A stretch of DNA of 64,000 nt from Entoloma clypeatum (taxonomy: Eukaryota > Basidiomycota > Agaricomycetes > Agaricales > Entolomataceae): NCBI GenBank assembly GCA_963565915.1, contig OY751487.1, forward strand, positions 4,588,001 to 4,652,000. The letters run 5' to 3'. Of this stretch, positions 9,467-19,834 are shown piece after piece (the first letter of the stretch is position 1; each line of letters starts with the position of its first letter). The notes beneath the pieces were generated by a model. That model saw only the letters and a program-made list of their open reading frames with translations, was not told where the DNA came from and did no database searches. Made by a program: the position numbers and the translations under genes.

Positions 9467-10424
9467 GGATCGCTCCAAGGGCTGTGTCGTCGTCCCTAAT
9501 CCAGGCCTTTTCTTCCTTGCGGAAGCCAGGATGGTCAACAGTGGTAACCAGTACAGGGGGAGCAGCGGTGGTGGGACCGGGAGTGGAGACCGTAGTGGTG
9601 AAGTCGGCGATCACGGGACGAGTGATGTCGCCAGAGACGATGCGCCAGACTCCTTGATGGAGGAGGTAAGACTTCATTTTCTCGGCCCAGCTCTGGTAGT
9701 CGATGCCGTCAAAGGCGGTGATGATGTCGAGGGCAGAACGAGAGGTAGACATTGTAGATGAATCTAAAAAAGGGTTCCCAATCAGTGATGTGTTATGAAT
9801 ATGATTCAAGAAAACAATTAAATGATTCCTTATGACATATTCCCTTTAGGAATAGCGGTCACGGGGAAACCCTTTATATGTCAGAAGCGTATAAGGTGTG
9901 ATCAACGTTTCCACATGGAGTGTACTTAGGTCAATCCCCTTAGGGACATCTCATGACAGGTACTTGTCGTAATGACGTTCCCAGGTTCATATGTGAAGAA
10001 GTAAGACTCAGAACCTAGATCTTTCGATCGGTTCTTTGCCAACCAGGGTAGAGTGGGCAGGTACTCGCTGTTGCCAGCATTTCCCAAGTCCCTCTGCTAT
10101 CCGGGGCCCATAACCTGTTGAAGTTCCACCTGGGCGCTAGCCACAGGTGTACTGAGCAACATAGCTACAGTGGAAGTACTCTACGATACCGCTATGGTCA
10201 CTTACATGGTTTGGAGGGGCAAGGCTGGTGAGAGCGGTTGAGGCTGGTAAGAGCGATGGAGCTGGTTAAGAGTCAAGAGACAACTTGTTGATATTGACAG
10301 TTTCCTGTTCTTATATACCGTACTACTGTTTGTACCAACCAAACAAGTATGTAATGAAGATATGTAAAGGTCACGTGATGTAATCTAATCTAATCTAATC
10401 TACGTGATGGGAAAAGTTTCAACA
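9467..10424 (-). mobile_element. Truncated Ty1/copia fragment: 5' LTR, leader and gag start
   Basis: Closely resembles C1 and C2 in the reverse direction. LTR at 10117-10424 (308 bp, TGTTGAAG...GTTTCAACA on the + strand). Next comes the same leader with primer site GGTTATGGGCCC read on the minus strand, then gag from ATG at 9752 (MSTSRSALDIITAFDGIDYQ). Gag stops being copia after about 95 codons (ALGAIR) and continues without a break as gypsy A (PGTSMGKVDALSRR). Together they give an open frame from 9752 to about 8441 with a single TGA near 9207. The copia 3' part and 3' LTR are missing. The LTR outer edge lies in the post-pol ORF of gypsy D. Confidence 0.88.
10117..10424 (-). repeat. Copia 5' LTR (308 bp) of the truncated copy
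   Basis: Reverse orientation of the LTR found at 21256-21566. It contains the GATTA repeat run (10385-10403 on the complementary strand), the TATATA promoter-like box and terminal inverted bases TGTTGAA/TTCAACA. No matching target duplication can be checked because the other end of the element is deleted. Confidence 0.9.
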
Positions 10425-10709
10425 CCTTTGTCAATGTGTGGCCATCCTGCAGGACAGCGCCAAGGTCCGCTCAGAGAATGAGCGTGCCCATGTGTGTCAA
10501 TCTCATAGCCAACACAATCGGGTTTGTTGGTGAGGTCGATGGGGATTTGATATGAAGAGCCATGCCTGAGTGGGACAGACATGATCGTGCGTACGGTTTT
10601 TCTTCTGGAGCGCTTAGCAACTCCAAGGGATGGTTTCTTCCCTTTCATGTCAGTCTTGACGCTGGAAAGGCTTCGGTCGCTGGTTAAGGGCGACACAGAT
10701 TTGGCGGGG
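10425..10709 (-). pseudogene. Gypsy D post-pol ORF, C-terminal part
   Basis: Minus-strand coding text with a basic stretch (KRSRRKTVRTIM) and a conserved-looking end (YEIDTHGHAHSLSGPWRC, then PAGWPHID). It joins in frame to the segment at 16643-17141 if E3, one GAAGG target copy and a 56-bp tandem duplication are removed. It is cut at 10424 by the copia LTR. I do not recognise the protein. Confidence 0.6.
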
Positions 10710-10714
10710 GAAGG

Positions 10715-11138
10715 TGTAAGGGCAACCATCCGATTTCCTCAATCCGACACCTCCGACACCTCCGACCCATCCTCCGACCCTCCGACCATGTATTACTATA
10801 CTTTATGTTTCCTTTCGTTTCCATCTATCCTTCGACACCTCCGACCTCCGACACTTCCGACCCGTCCTCTGCGTCGGAGTGCATGTCGGAGCAATGATTT
10901 ATACCACCACATGCACACTTCCGATTTACATATTCCGTTCCCATCCCTACTCCTGATCTTTGTCGTATTTCAACATTCCTCTCCTCATTTCCAATTCTTG
11001 TCATCTATATAGCTGTCTAGCCTGCAAGGGAATCCTCAGAACTTTCTCTTTGGATTTCCCTTGCAAGGTACGCCTCGTATTGTACTTTGTAGAGTCTAAT
11101 TTAATTTTGGATTTCCCTTGCAAGTCGTCCGACATCGG
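10715..11138 (+). repeat. 5' LTR of E3, 3' end deleted
   Basis: Matches 16169-16592 base for base in length (424). Visible differences are transitions. Contains a cluster of TCCGAC repeats (10741-10786) and a TATATAG promoter-like box near 11011. The last 50 bases of U5 and any primer-binding site are missing, so this copy could not be reverse transcribed normally. Confidence 0.88.
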
Positions 11139-11220
11139 TACATCTGACACCCCTTCCAATCCCTCTTCCCACCATTCTGCCTACCACTCTGTAACTGGTG
11201 ACTCCGTATTGCCCATAGAA

Positions 11221-12390
11221 ATGGACGACCCCGAATGTCTTACTGCACTTGAACGCGAGTTCCAGGAACACCGCCAGACCCTCACCAACATTACCACTCA
11301 ACTCAAACAACTTATCTGTGCCGCTATTCCACCTGTTCCCATTCCCAACCCCAACCCGATTCCCCCTCCAGCGGAGGCCCCAGTTCCGGCCTTCCCGCCA
11401 GCCCTGATCGCACCTGCCAATCCAGGTGTGCGTCGGGCCAAACCTGCAACTCCGTCGGACTTCGACAGAGCACGTACCACTGGTTGGACTTTTCTTAATT
11501 CTTGCGAACTGTATATGGGACTGGTTCCAGAACAGTTTGCAGATGATCATGCTAGGATCTATTGGGCACTTTCCTTCATGAAGAGTGGACGTGCTGCACA
11601 CTTTGCCAACCATGTCATCCGACAAGAGCGTCGGACCGGAGCTCCGTGTCACCAGACCTGGGTGCAGTTCTGAACTGCGTTCATTGCGGAGTTCACTCCA
11701 AAAAACGAAGAACAAGATGCATGGCTCATTCTTGAGGGAGAAGCCTATTACCAAGGTAGTTGGGATGTGGAGGCTTACATTGACAACTTCAAGGATTATG
11801 TCAAAAAGGCTGGGTACACCGAAGGAACGAACATAGTACTTAAGTTCCGACATGGCCTCCGATCTGAAATTCAATCCGAAATTGCGACACTGACTTTCGG
11901 ACGACCTGCGGATGACAACCCGGATGCGTGGTATGCAGCCGCATGAGTCAATGATGATAATCAAATTGCCAATAAAGCTTTCAAGTCCACAGTTCTGACA
12001 CGCCCAAACCCTTTCCGCACTGCTCCGACCGCACCGAAGGCAGCGGCAGGATCTGTATTTCCCCGACCTTTCATCCCCTATATTCCATGTGCACCTCCAA
12101 CAGTCATTGCTCCGACTCCGACCGTCTGCAACCCCAATGCAATGGATATCAATGCCTCTCGCGTCAGGGGTAAGAACGCCAATGTATGCTTCAGATGTGG
12201 TAAAACTGGTCATTTCAGTCGCACATGTCTGCTCCGATTTGATGTCCGATTCATGACGTTGGACAAACAGGAGGAGTCCATGATGGACCAACTAGCTACT
12301 AAAAATGCAGTGATGTCTACCTCCAACATCGCTGAAGCGTCGGAGCAAGCGGAAGACAAACAAGAGGATTTTTCCCCCGACAACAAGTGA
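11221..12390 (+). pseudogene. gag: E3 gag with zinc knuckle
   Basis: ATG at 11221 (MDDPECLTALEREFQEHRQ), then a Pro-rich linker and a capsid region (FDRARTTGWTFLNSCELY, WVQF, AFIAEFTP, AWLILEGEAYYQGSWDVEAY). One CCHC knuckle (CFRCGKTGHFSRTC) lies near 12187-12228. The frame is unbroken except for TGA at 11671 and 11944, each where Arg (CGA) fits. It ends at 12388-12390. Pol follows in the -1 frame. I saw no canonical slippery heptamer here, unlike E1 and E2. Confidence 0.87.
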
Positions 12391-15300
12391 ATGGTGTGCC
12401 CTTGTTGTCCACTAGCAATTGTTATGCTTCCTTGTCTATAGATGAATCAGATTTTACTTCTTATGACTCGGCGCAGAATGAACCCTCAGTCACACCTACC
12501 CCGACTCTGAAAGTCGTCTGACCCCGACTCCGAAAATGGGAATGACAACTTCCGAAAAAATACATCCTGGCCTCCAACGGCTCCGACAATGCTATTGAAC
12601 TAGATGTTGTTCTGGAGACAACGGACACCAAGGATACCCTTTCACAAAAGGCTCTTCTCAATAGCGGAGTGACTGGCTCCTTCATTGACCGCTCCCTGGT
12701 AGAGAAACATTGACTCAGTACCCGAAGGCTACAACGTGCAATCCCTGTCTACAATGTCCACGGTACTCCGAATGACGCCGGAGCAATATTGGAGGTCCTG
12801 GACGTTATACTCCGATATCAGGATCACATAGAGCGGACCCAGCTCGCTGTAGTCCGCAAATTCGAGCAGGCACGCATCCGCACTTGTCGGATGGGTCCGA
12901 CGCCAGATGCTGGATTAGCGGAGGAAGCCCCGTGAGGCCCTTGGGTGGAAGACATAAGCGAGGACGAAGAACAATCATTGGATGAGCCATTGGAAGACAA
13001 TGTGGAGGAGGAAGATGAGTTCGAAGAGGGAGATCGCCTCTTCATTGGAGCCCTACCTCCGATGTCGGAATTCGTCCGAGCATCGTCAACTACCTCACAA
13101 CGCCTATCAGAGGTGTTCCTCCAAAATCAGAAACCCAAGTATTTTCGCGATTCTGTACCTAATCACTTACATGATTTTGAAGATGTATTTTCCAAGACCT
13201 CCTTCGACAATCTGCCAGAGGAACGTGTATGGGACCATGCCATTGAGCTGATCCCCGACGCAACTCCGATGGGTTGCAAGGTGTATCCGCTCACTCCGAA
13301 GAAACAGAAGGAACTCGATGCATTCTTGGAAGAAAATCTGGCCACTGGTCGGATCCGACCTTCAAAATCTCCGATGGCCTCTCCGGTCTTTTTCATCAAG
13401 AAGAAGGACGGTTCCCTCCGACTCGTTCAGGATTATTGATCGCTCAATTCCAAGACTATCAAAAACAAGTACCCTCTTCCGCTCATCTCCGAACTAGTCA
13501 ACAAACTCCAGAATGCTCAATACTTCACCAAGCTCGATATCCGATGGGGCTACAATAATGTCTGAATCAAGCCCGGAGATGAATGGAAAGCGGCCTTTTG
13601 GACAAATCAGGGACTCTTCAAACCCCTTGTAATGTTCTTCGGACTCACTAATAGTCCTTCAACCTTTCAGACTATGATGAACGATATCCTACAAGATCTT
13701 ATTACTGAAGGTGGTGTATGTGTTTATCTTGATGATATTCTCATCTTTACGTCGGACCTGTCGGAGCATCGGAGGATCACACGCATAGTATTAGAGCGGC
13801 TCTGACAACACGGATTGTATCTCAAACCGGAGAAGTGTGAATTTGAACAGACATGGATCGAATACCTTGGCCTTATTCTTGAGAAAGGACATGTGGAAAT
13901 GGACCCTGTCAAGGTAGCCGGAGTGTCAGAGTGGCCGACTCTGACTAACATGCGGGAGGTGCAGTCCTTTCTTGGATTCACTAACTTCTATCATCATTTC
14001 ATCCAAGGGTTCTCCGACATCGCACGTCCTCTGTTCCGACTCACAACCAAGGGCTGTGTATGGTCCTGGGGCGACAAGGAAGCGGGGGCCTTTGGAGGTC
14101 TGAAGTGGAGGATCACCTCCGCTCCGATACTTGTCCTCCCCGACCACAGCAAGGAGTGGCGAGTCGAAGCGGATAGCTCCGACTTTGCGACTGGAGCGGT
14201 ACTGTCCCAACCGTCGGAGGACGGTAAGTAGCACCCTGTCGCATTTTATTCCAAAAGCCTTAGCCCAGTGGAACGCAACTACGAAATTCACGACAAGGAG
14301 ATGCTGGCTGTAATCCGCGCGCTGGAGGAATGGTGACATTTCCTTGAAGGAGCGGAGAAGATGGTGGAAATTTGGACCGATCACAAAAACCTCGAATACT
14401 TCATGACCGCCCAGAAGCTCAATAGGCGACAAGTGCAGTGGTCTCTATACCTAGCACATTTTGATTTCAAGATGCACCATCGACCAGGCAAGTCGATGGG
14501 GAAGTCCAATGCACTGTCGCGTCGGGCGGACCATGGAGATGGCTCACGGGACAACGAGGACATAGTCCTACTCTGACCGGAGCTGTTTGCCATACGGGCC
14601 ACTCGGGGAGTAGCCACTCAAGGTGAGGAGCACGATGTCCTCCGGAAGGTCCGACAGGGCATCCGCAATGGCCTTCTAGAGGATAGCATAGCGGAGGTCA
14701 TCAAATTCCTTCCAACGGTCGGAGCTGCATCCGTCTGCGGAGCGGAATGGCGACAGTTGGAGGGTTTACTGTACTTCCGAGATCGCATTTATGTGCCCAA
14801 CAACCCACAGCTCTGCCAACGAATCATCGCGCAACACCATGACAATCCAGTGGTCGGACACCCAGGATGCTGGAAGACTCTAGAGTTGGTATCACGCACT
14901 TATTGGTGGCCCCACATGGCACGTTTAATTGGTCAGTATTGCAAAACTTGCGACCCCTGCCTCCGCACCAAGGTCCGACGCTCCGCACCCTCTGGTGAAC
15001 TCCATCCGCTCCCAGTCCCGTCGGAGCGATGGCAGGTAACTAGTGTTGATTTTATCACTGAACTACCAGAAGCCCATGGGTATGACGCTATCATGGTAGT
15101 AGTAGACTCAGTCGGGAAACACGGACACTTCATTCCGACGCACTCCGCTCTCTCCACCCTCGGATCCGCCAAATCTTATGTTCAACATGTTTGGAAGCTT
15201 CACAGTCTTCCGGAGGCCATTGTCTCTGATTGCGGACCACAATTCATTGCCAAGTTCACGCGGGAATTGTACAGGCTGTTAGGTATCAAGGTTGCTGCCT

Positions 15301-16157
15301 CGACGGCCTACTATCCGCAGTCGGACGGACAGATGGAACACGTGAACCAGGGATTGGAACAATACCTCCGACTGTTTGTCAATGAGCGACAGGACGATTG
15401 GGACGAATGGCTTCCGATGGCAGAGCTTTCGTACAATAACCATGACCACGCGTCCACGCACCAAACCCCCTTCTACATCGACACCGGACATCACCCACGT
15501 ATGGGCTTTGAGCTCTGACAAAGACCGTCAGAGATCGAGGCTGTAGAGGATTTCAGCAAGCGGATGAAGTCTGCATTGGAGGAAGCACAAGCAGCTTTGG
15601 GGAAGGCCAAAGACGACATGGCGCGGTACTACAACCAGCGTCGGACATCTACTCTGACCTTCCAACCAGGCGACAAGGTCTTTCTGGATTCCTCCGACCT
15701 CAAAACCACCCGACCAACCAAAAAGCTGGCTCATAGATATGTAGGCCCGTTTCCGGTTGTCCAACCTGTTGGAACACATGCGTACGAACTCAAACTCCCT
15801 CCTTCTATGTCTTGCATTCACCCCGTATTCCATGTTGTAAAACTGTCGCTGGCTCCGGAAGACCCCTTCCGACGAGATGCCCATATCCCTCCGCCTCCGA
15901 CTGCAGTCTGAGAAGAAATGGAACATGAAGTCGAAATGATCTTGGATAGTCGGCTTCAACGAGGCAAGCTGCAGTTCCTAGTCAAGTGGAAGGGGTACGG
16001 CTACGAGGAAAACTCATGGGAGATGGAGGAGGATGTCCACGCTCCGCGCCTGGTCCGGGAATTTTACTGCCGACACCCGGGAGCTCCGTGTCGAATCGCT
16101 GCAACAGCCTTCGAGTCCTGTACATTTCGCCTTGCGCATCGAGATGCCGTGCCTTAG
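12391..16157 (+). pseudogene. pol: E3 pol: protease, RT, RNase H, integrase, chromodomain
   Basis: All pol text lies in one frame. The protease site reads LLNSGVTGSFIDRSL (near 12654), with Asn where the catalytic Asp is expected. RT has KKDGSLRLVQDY and YLDD (near 13728-13739). RNase H has [21 protein letters not shown] and TDHKNLEYF. Integrase has an HHCC finger (HHDNPVVGHPG, CKTCDPC) and DDE motifs SVDFITELPEA, VSDCGPQF and DGQMEHVNQ. The chromodomain (LQFLVKWKGYGYEENSWE) ends near 16050. Stops: TGA at 12519, 12543, 12711, 12933, 13437, 13563, 13803, 14334, 14574, 15516 and 15909, and TAG at 14229. Neighbouring gypsy proteins have Arg at several of these (for example VRIK, LRQHGL, EWRHFL). 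No indel shifts the frame. Confidence 0.92.
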
Positions 16158-16168
16158 AAGGGGGGTAA

Positions 16169-16642
16169 TGTAAGGGCAACCATCCGATTTCCTCAATCCG
16201 ACACCTCCGACACCTCCGACCCATCCTCCGACCCTCCGACCATGTATTACTATACTTTATGTTTCCTTTCGTTTCCATCTATCCTTCGACACCTCCGACC
16301 TCCGACACTTCCGACCCGTCCTCTGCGTCGGAGTGCACGTCGGAGCAATGATTTATACCACCACATGCACACTTCCGATTTACATATTCCGTTCCCATCC
16401 CTACTCCTGATCTTTGTCGTATTTCAACATTCCTCTCCTCATTTCCAATTCTCATCGTCTATATAGCTGTTTAGCCTGCAAGGGAATCCTCAGAACTTTC
16501 TCTTTGGATTTCCCTTGCAAGGTACGCCTCGTATCGTACTTCATAGAGTCTAATTTAACTTTGGATTTCCCTTGCAAGTCGTCCGATGTCGGAGTCGCTT
16601 CGGAGCACTTTGGAGTTGTTGGATCGTAAGGTCACCCTTACA
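16169..16642 (+). repeat. 3' LTR of E3 (474 bp)
   Basis: TGTAAGGG...CCCTTACA, followed by target copy GAAGG. I count 11 TCCGA words, clustered at 16197-16241. TATATAG lies near 16459. Confidence 0.92.
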
Positions 16643-17141
16643 GAAGGGGTAGTCAGGGGGTTGGGGTTTCTGATGACGAGGGGGACTGGGTTAGGGATGG
16701 GGGTCGGTTCGGGGGGTTGGGGTTTCTGATGATGAGGGGGACTGGGTTAGGGATGGGGGTCGGTACAGGGGTGGGTTCGGGTATGGGGACCACCGGGGTG
16801 GGAGATCTTGGGGCGGGATTTATGAGTGCAAGGTCAGGGTAGTTGGAGCATGTGGGGAATAGTCTTTCAAAACGTCGGTAGACTCCTCTGTCTACTAAGA
16901 GATCGGCGTGATTGTCAATGAGGCGGGCGATAGAGGCGGAAGTGTTGTAATGGTACTCCCAGATAGCAATGAGTCCGTATAATGCGTTGACCAGGAACTG
17001 GTCTGTTTCATCTTCAAGTCTTCTGAGGATGTTGTTCTCATCTTCGGGGTTGGTGAATAGGTTTAGGAGTCGGGACCGTCTGGTGTGTCTGTCAGTGTTG
17101 AAGTGCACTTCTTTGGGGGAGGCGATGCGGAGGTTGGACAT
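16643..17141 (-). pseudogene. Gypsy D post-pol ORF, N-terminal part
   Basis: Begins ATG at 17141, 29 bases beyond the pol stop and in the same direction. It reads MSNLRIASPKEVHFNTDRH, then a helical segment (ILRRLEDETDQFLVNALYGL, IAIWEYHYNTSASIARLID), then a Pro-rich linker. A 56-bp tandem duplication (16661-16716 repeated at 16717-16772) shifts the frame and produces a stop at 16653. Without it the text runs on into 10425-10709 across the E3 insertion. I do not recognise the product. It could be an accessory protein, or a host-derived sequence picked up by the element. Confidence 0.65.
16661..16772. repeat. 56-bp tandem duplication in the gypsy D post-pol ORF
   Basis: The block starting TTGGGGTTTCTGATGA at 16661 repeats from 16717 with a few substitutions. 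56 is not a multiple of three, so the duplication breaks the reading frame. Confidence 0.85.
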
Positions 17142-17170
17142 GGTGATGAGAAGATGTGGATCGTTGGGGT

Positions 17171-19250
17171 TCAAAGGTGGTGGGTCTGTTTGTAAAGACC
17201 CAGTGTTTTCTGAGCTCTTTTTAAGTTGGATTCCGGTTCCCACGTGTTATCGCTTGATGGGTATCCCATCCACTTGACCAAATACTTGTACCCTCTGCCC
17301 TGTCGCTTATGGGTAAGGATCACTTCCACTTCATACTCGTGTTCTCCTTCAATCAGATCAGGAGGTGGGTTGTGGAAGTTCGGTCCATGTGTGTCGTTTT
17401 CCCAATAACGTGTTAACAAGGAGGCATGGAAAACGGGGTGGATCTTCCATTGTTCTGGAAGTTTCAGCTTGTACGTCAGGGGCCCGAGCACCTTGGAAAT
17501 GGTGAAGGGTCCTTCTCTTTTGGGTGCCAGCTTTCTGGAAGGGTATCTGATTCGGAGGTTCTTCCCTTCTAGCCATACCTGTTCTCCTTTTCCAAACGGA
17601 GTGAAGCCTCGTGTTGATCTTTCCGCCATTACCTGACGGGCCAGTTCATGTGCTGCCAGTGCTTCATCTCTTGCTTGTTTCAGCTCTTTTAGTCGTTCCT
17701 CTACGCTCGGCACATTTGTCTTGTCAAATGCCAATGGTATATCCCTCGGTTCGTATCCCATCATTAGATAGAATGGGGATCGCTTCGTTGTGGAGTGGGT
17801 CCTCTGATTGTGACAGAACTCCATTGTTGAGTTGTGATTGTGCCATGTTTCAGAATTGTTCGAACAGAACATCCAGAAATAGATCTCGAGTTCCTGATTT
17901 GCACATTCTGTTTCTCCATCGGTTTGGGGGTGATAAGCCGTGCTCATCATCAGTTTGATCACTAGGAGTCGTCCTAGTTCTCTGAAGACCTGAGAAGCGA
18001 ATTGTGGCCCTCTGTCAGACAGAATGGAGTCTGGGAGTCTGAATCTTTGGTATACGTGGTCCAAATAAAGTTTGGTGGTGAGGGTTGCATCGGTGGTTTT
18101 GGTACAAGGGATAGAAATTACCCCCTTCATAGAACCATGGTCTACTATGACCATGATACTGTCAAATCTGTTGCTCTCAGGTAGGTCCGTGATGAAGTCG
18201 ATCGTTGTCTGGGAGAATGGTCTGGCGTCCTTTTGTGCCTTGATCAGCATAAATCCAGGGTTCATGGGGTGTGTGTTGACTTTCATTTGTTGGCAGGTTG
18301 CACATCCTCCAACATAATTCATGATAAACACATACATTCCTGGCCACCAATAGTTCCATCTGACCAATTCCAAGGTTTTTAGATGTCCTGGATGTCCGCT
18401 TGGTAGGGAGTTGTGATATCGTTTCGTTATTTCCCGGCGCAGAGTCTCATCTGGCGGTACGTAACATCTGTCGCGGAAGAATAATATTCCGTCTTCTGTT
18501 CTCCATTCTGATAAATGGGATTTAATCCGTGGGGTCCCTGATTCTTTTAGGGCAGTGATGGCTTTTGAGAAGAGCTCATCATTCTCAGTTGCTTTTAGAA
18601 TATCTCCTTGTAGCTCAAGGTCCACTGTCTTGACAAAGATGTCCTCTGGTAAGACAATAATGTCTTCATTGTTGGTATCTTCTTCAGGTATGTGGTCCGG
18701 TCACCTTGACAAGGCATCCGACTGGATCATTTTTGCTCCTTGGGTGTGTACCAATTTTAGCTCAAATTCAGAGAGATACAATCTCCACCGTGCTTGTCGT
18801 CTGTTCAACTTCTGGGGTTCCCAGTAATATGTCAAGTTCTTGTGATCTGATAGAACAACCATTGGAAATGGTGATCCAAGGAGGTAGTGCCTCCAGGTTT
18901 CCAGTGATCGGATAATTCCCAAGAGTTCTCAATCTCATAGTTCCGTTCTGCCGCAGAGAACAAGTGCGATATATATCCGCAGGGGTGCCAGTCTCCATTC
19001 ACATCTTGTTGGCGCAGTATTGCTCCTGTCGCCCATTTGGATGCATCAGATTCTATGATGAATGGTTTGTCAGTGTTTGGCATTAACAATACTGGTGATT
19101 CTGCGAATTTGTCTTTTAATGTGTCAAATGCCGTTTGGCAGTCCTTATTCCATTCCCATTCCTGATCCTTTTTGGTCAGATCATTCAGGTTGGCAATGTC
19201 CAAGTAGTGTCCAATAAATCTTTGATAGTAGTTTACCAGCATGTAAACCA
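17171..19250 (-). pseudogene. pol: Ty3/gypsy D pol: RNase H, integrase, chromodomain
   Basis: Sense order from about 19250: LVNYYQRFIGHYLDIAN (end of RT), RNase H (IIESDASKWATGAIL, then a frameshift near 18910-18930, then [20 protein letters not shown]), a TGA near 18703 (DALSR-stop-PDH, Arg expected), then an open 480-codon stretch. The latter has an HHCC finger (YHNSLPSGHPGHLKTLE, CATCQQMK), integrase motifs TIDFITDLPES, LSDRGPQFAS and DGETECANQ, a tether (FGKGEQVWLEGKNL, HPVFHASLL) and a chromodomain (YKYLVKWMGYPSSDNTWEPE) ending at 17171. The 5' side (gag, protease, RT fingers/palm) is missing: at about 19243-19255 the text changes to the F-box/LRR gene. Confidence 0.88.
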
Positions 19251-19834
19251 ACTAGTGCATCATGAGACAATCCACCTTTTTCATTCATGGCAAAACCATG
19301 GAACATCGCGAGGTCTGGAAGCTCAGAGAGGAGCGTTGCCCATTCCATGGTGTTCGTTGCGACTGCACGAGTCCTGTGTTTGTCCTTTTCTCTGACTGCC
19401 GCCGCCGGTGGGGCTGCCATGTTACCTGCGGTGCCGCGTTTCTTACCGAGGTTGAGCCAAGTGAGGCCAGGAGCGCACTTGACCAAGCGGCGGACGTCCT
19501 CCGTTTCGTTCCATCCACAGAGCTCGATATGTTTGATGCTTTTTCCGGTACGTTTCAGGTATGCGAGAAAGGCACAGTCTGAGCTGTGGGCGGCGCTGCT
19601 GCCGGCAAACGAGCTGGAAAGCCAGAAGCCTTTGAGAGTCTCAAGGGGCCTCGGCTGGTCAGATGGGCATTGGAGCACCGCTATGGCACTCTCTTTGTTG
19701 GATTTGAGCTCTTGGAGGTGTGGAAGCGAGTTGGAGGGGAGAACAAGGCAAGGGGATTGGTTGGAGCTTGGGGTGATGTCGAGATGTAGGACTTGCAGGT
19801 TGAGATGGGCGAAGAGGAAGGCAGAGGCGGAGTC
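19251..19834 (-). pseudogene. F-box/LRR gene, 3' exon fragment
   Basis: Minus-strand coding text with leucine-rich spacing (NLQVLHLDIT, IKHIELCGWNETEDVRRLV, APGLTWLNLG, LSELPDLAMFHG). It continues in frame from 34383-34222 once the LINE at 19835-34221 is removed. The shared target sequence is AGAGGCGGAGTC here and AGCGGCGGAGTC there. No stop interrupts it until the junction with gypsy D near 19250. It is the most 3' piece of the gene whose 5' exons are at 42242-41479. Such F-box/LRR proteins are substrate adaptors of SCF ubiquitin ligases; that role is assigned from family only. Confidence 0.7.

Larger units (their letters stand above)
10715..16642 (+). mobile_element. Ty3/gypsy LTR retrotransposon E3, heavily TGA-interrupted
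   Basis: A 5.9-kb element with direct terminal repeats. The 3' LTR is 16169-16642, ends TGTAAGGG/CCCTTACA (8-bp inverted). The target duplication GAAGG is perfect (10710-10714 and 16643-16647). The 5' LTR is intact for 424 bases (10715-11138), then lacks its last 50 bases and the primer site. Gag and pol each stay in one frame for their whole length but carry 13 TGA and one TAG and no frameshift. It sits in the post-pol ORF of gypsy D. The sense strand is rich in TCCGA, the same word as E1, but there is no antisense accessory gene: pol ends at 16157 and the LTR starts 12 bases later. Confidence 0.92.

Noticed and set aside
10117..10424. Complete copia element in reverse
   Set aside because: Only the 5' LTR, leader and first part of gag remain; no 3' LTR or target duplication.
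11101..12291. 396-codon open frame on the minus strand opposite E3 gag
   Set aside because: It overlaps gag entirely, shows no domain or Cys/His pattern, and no such frame lies opposite gag in E1, E2 or F. It is a shadow, unlike the antisense genes at 2866 and 35087, which do not overlap pol.
11221..16157. UGA read as a sense codon (recoding or altered code)
   Set aside because: Many TGA fit Arg rather than one consistent Trp or Sec, C2 has CGA/CGT at the C1 TGA sites, and antisense and LINE genes use normal stops. Deamination is simpler.
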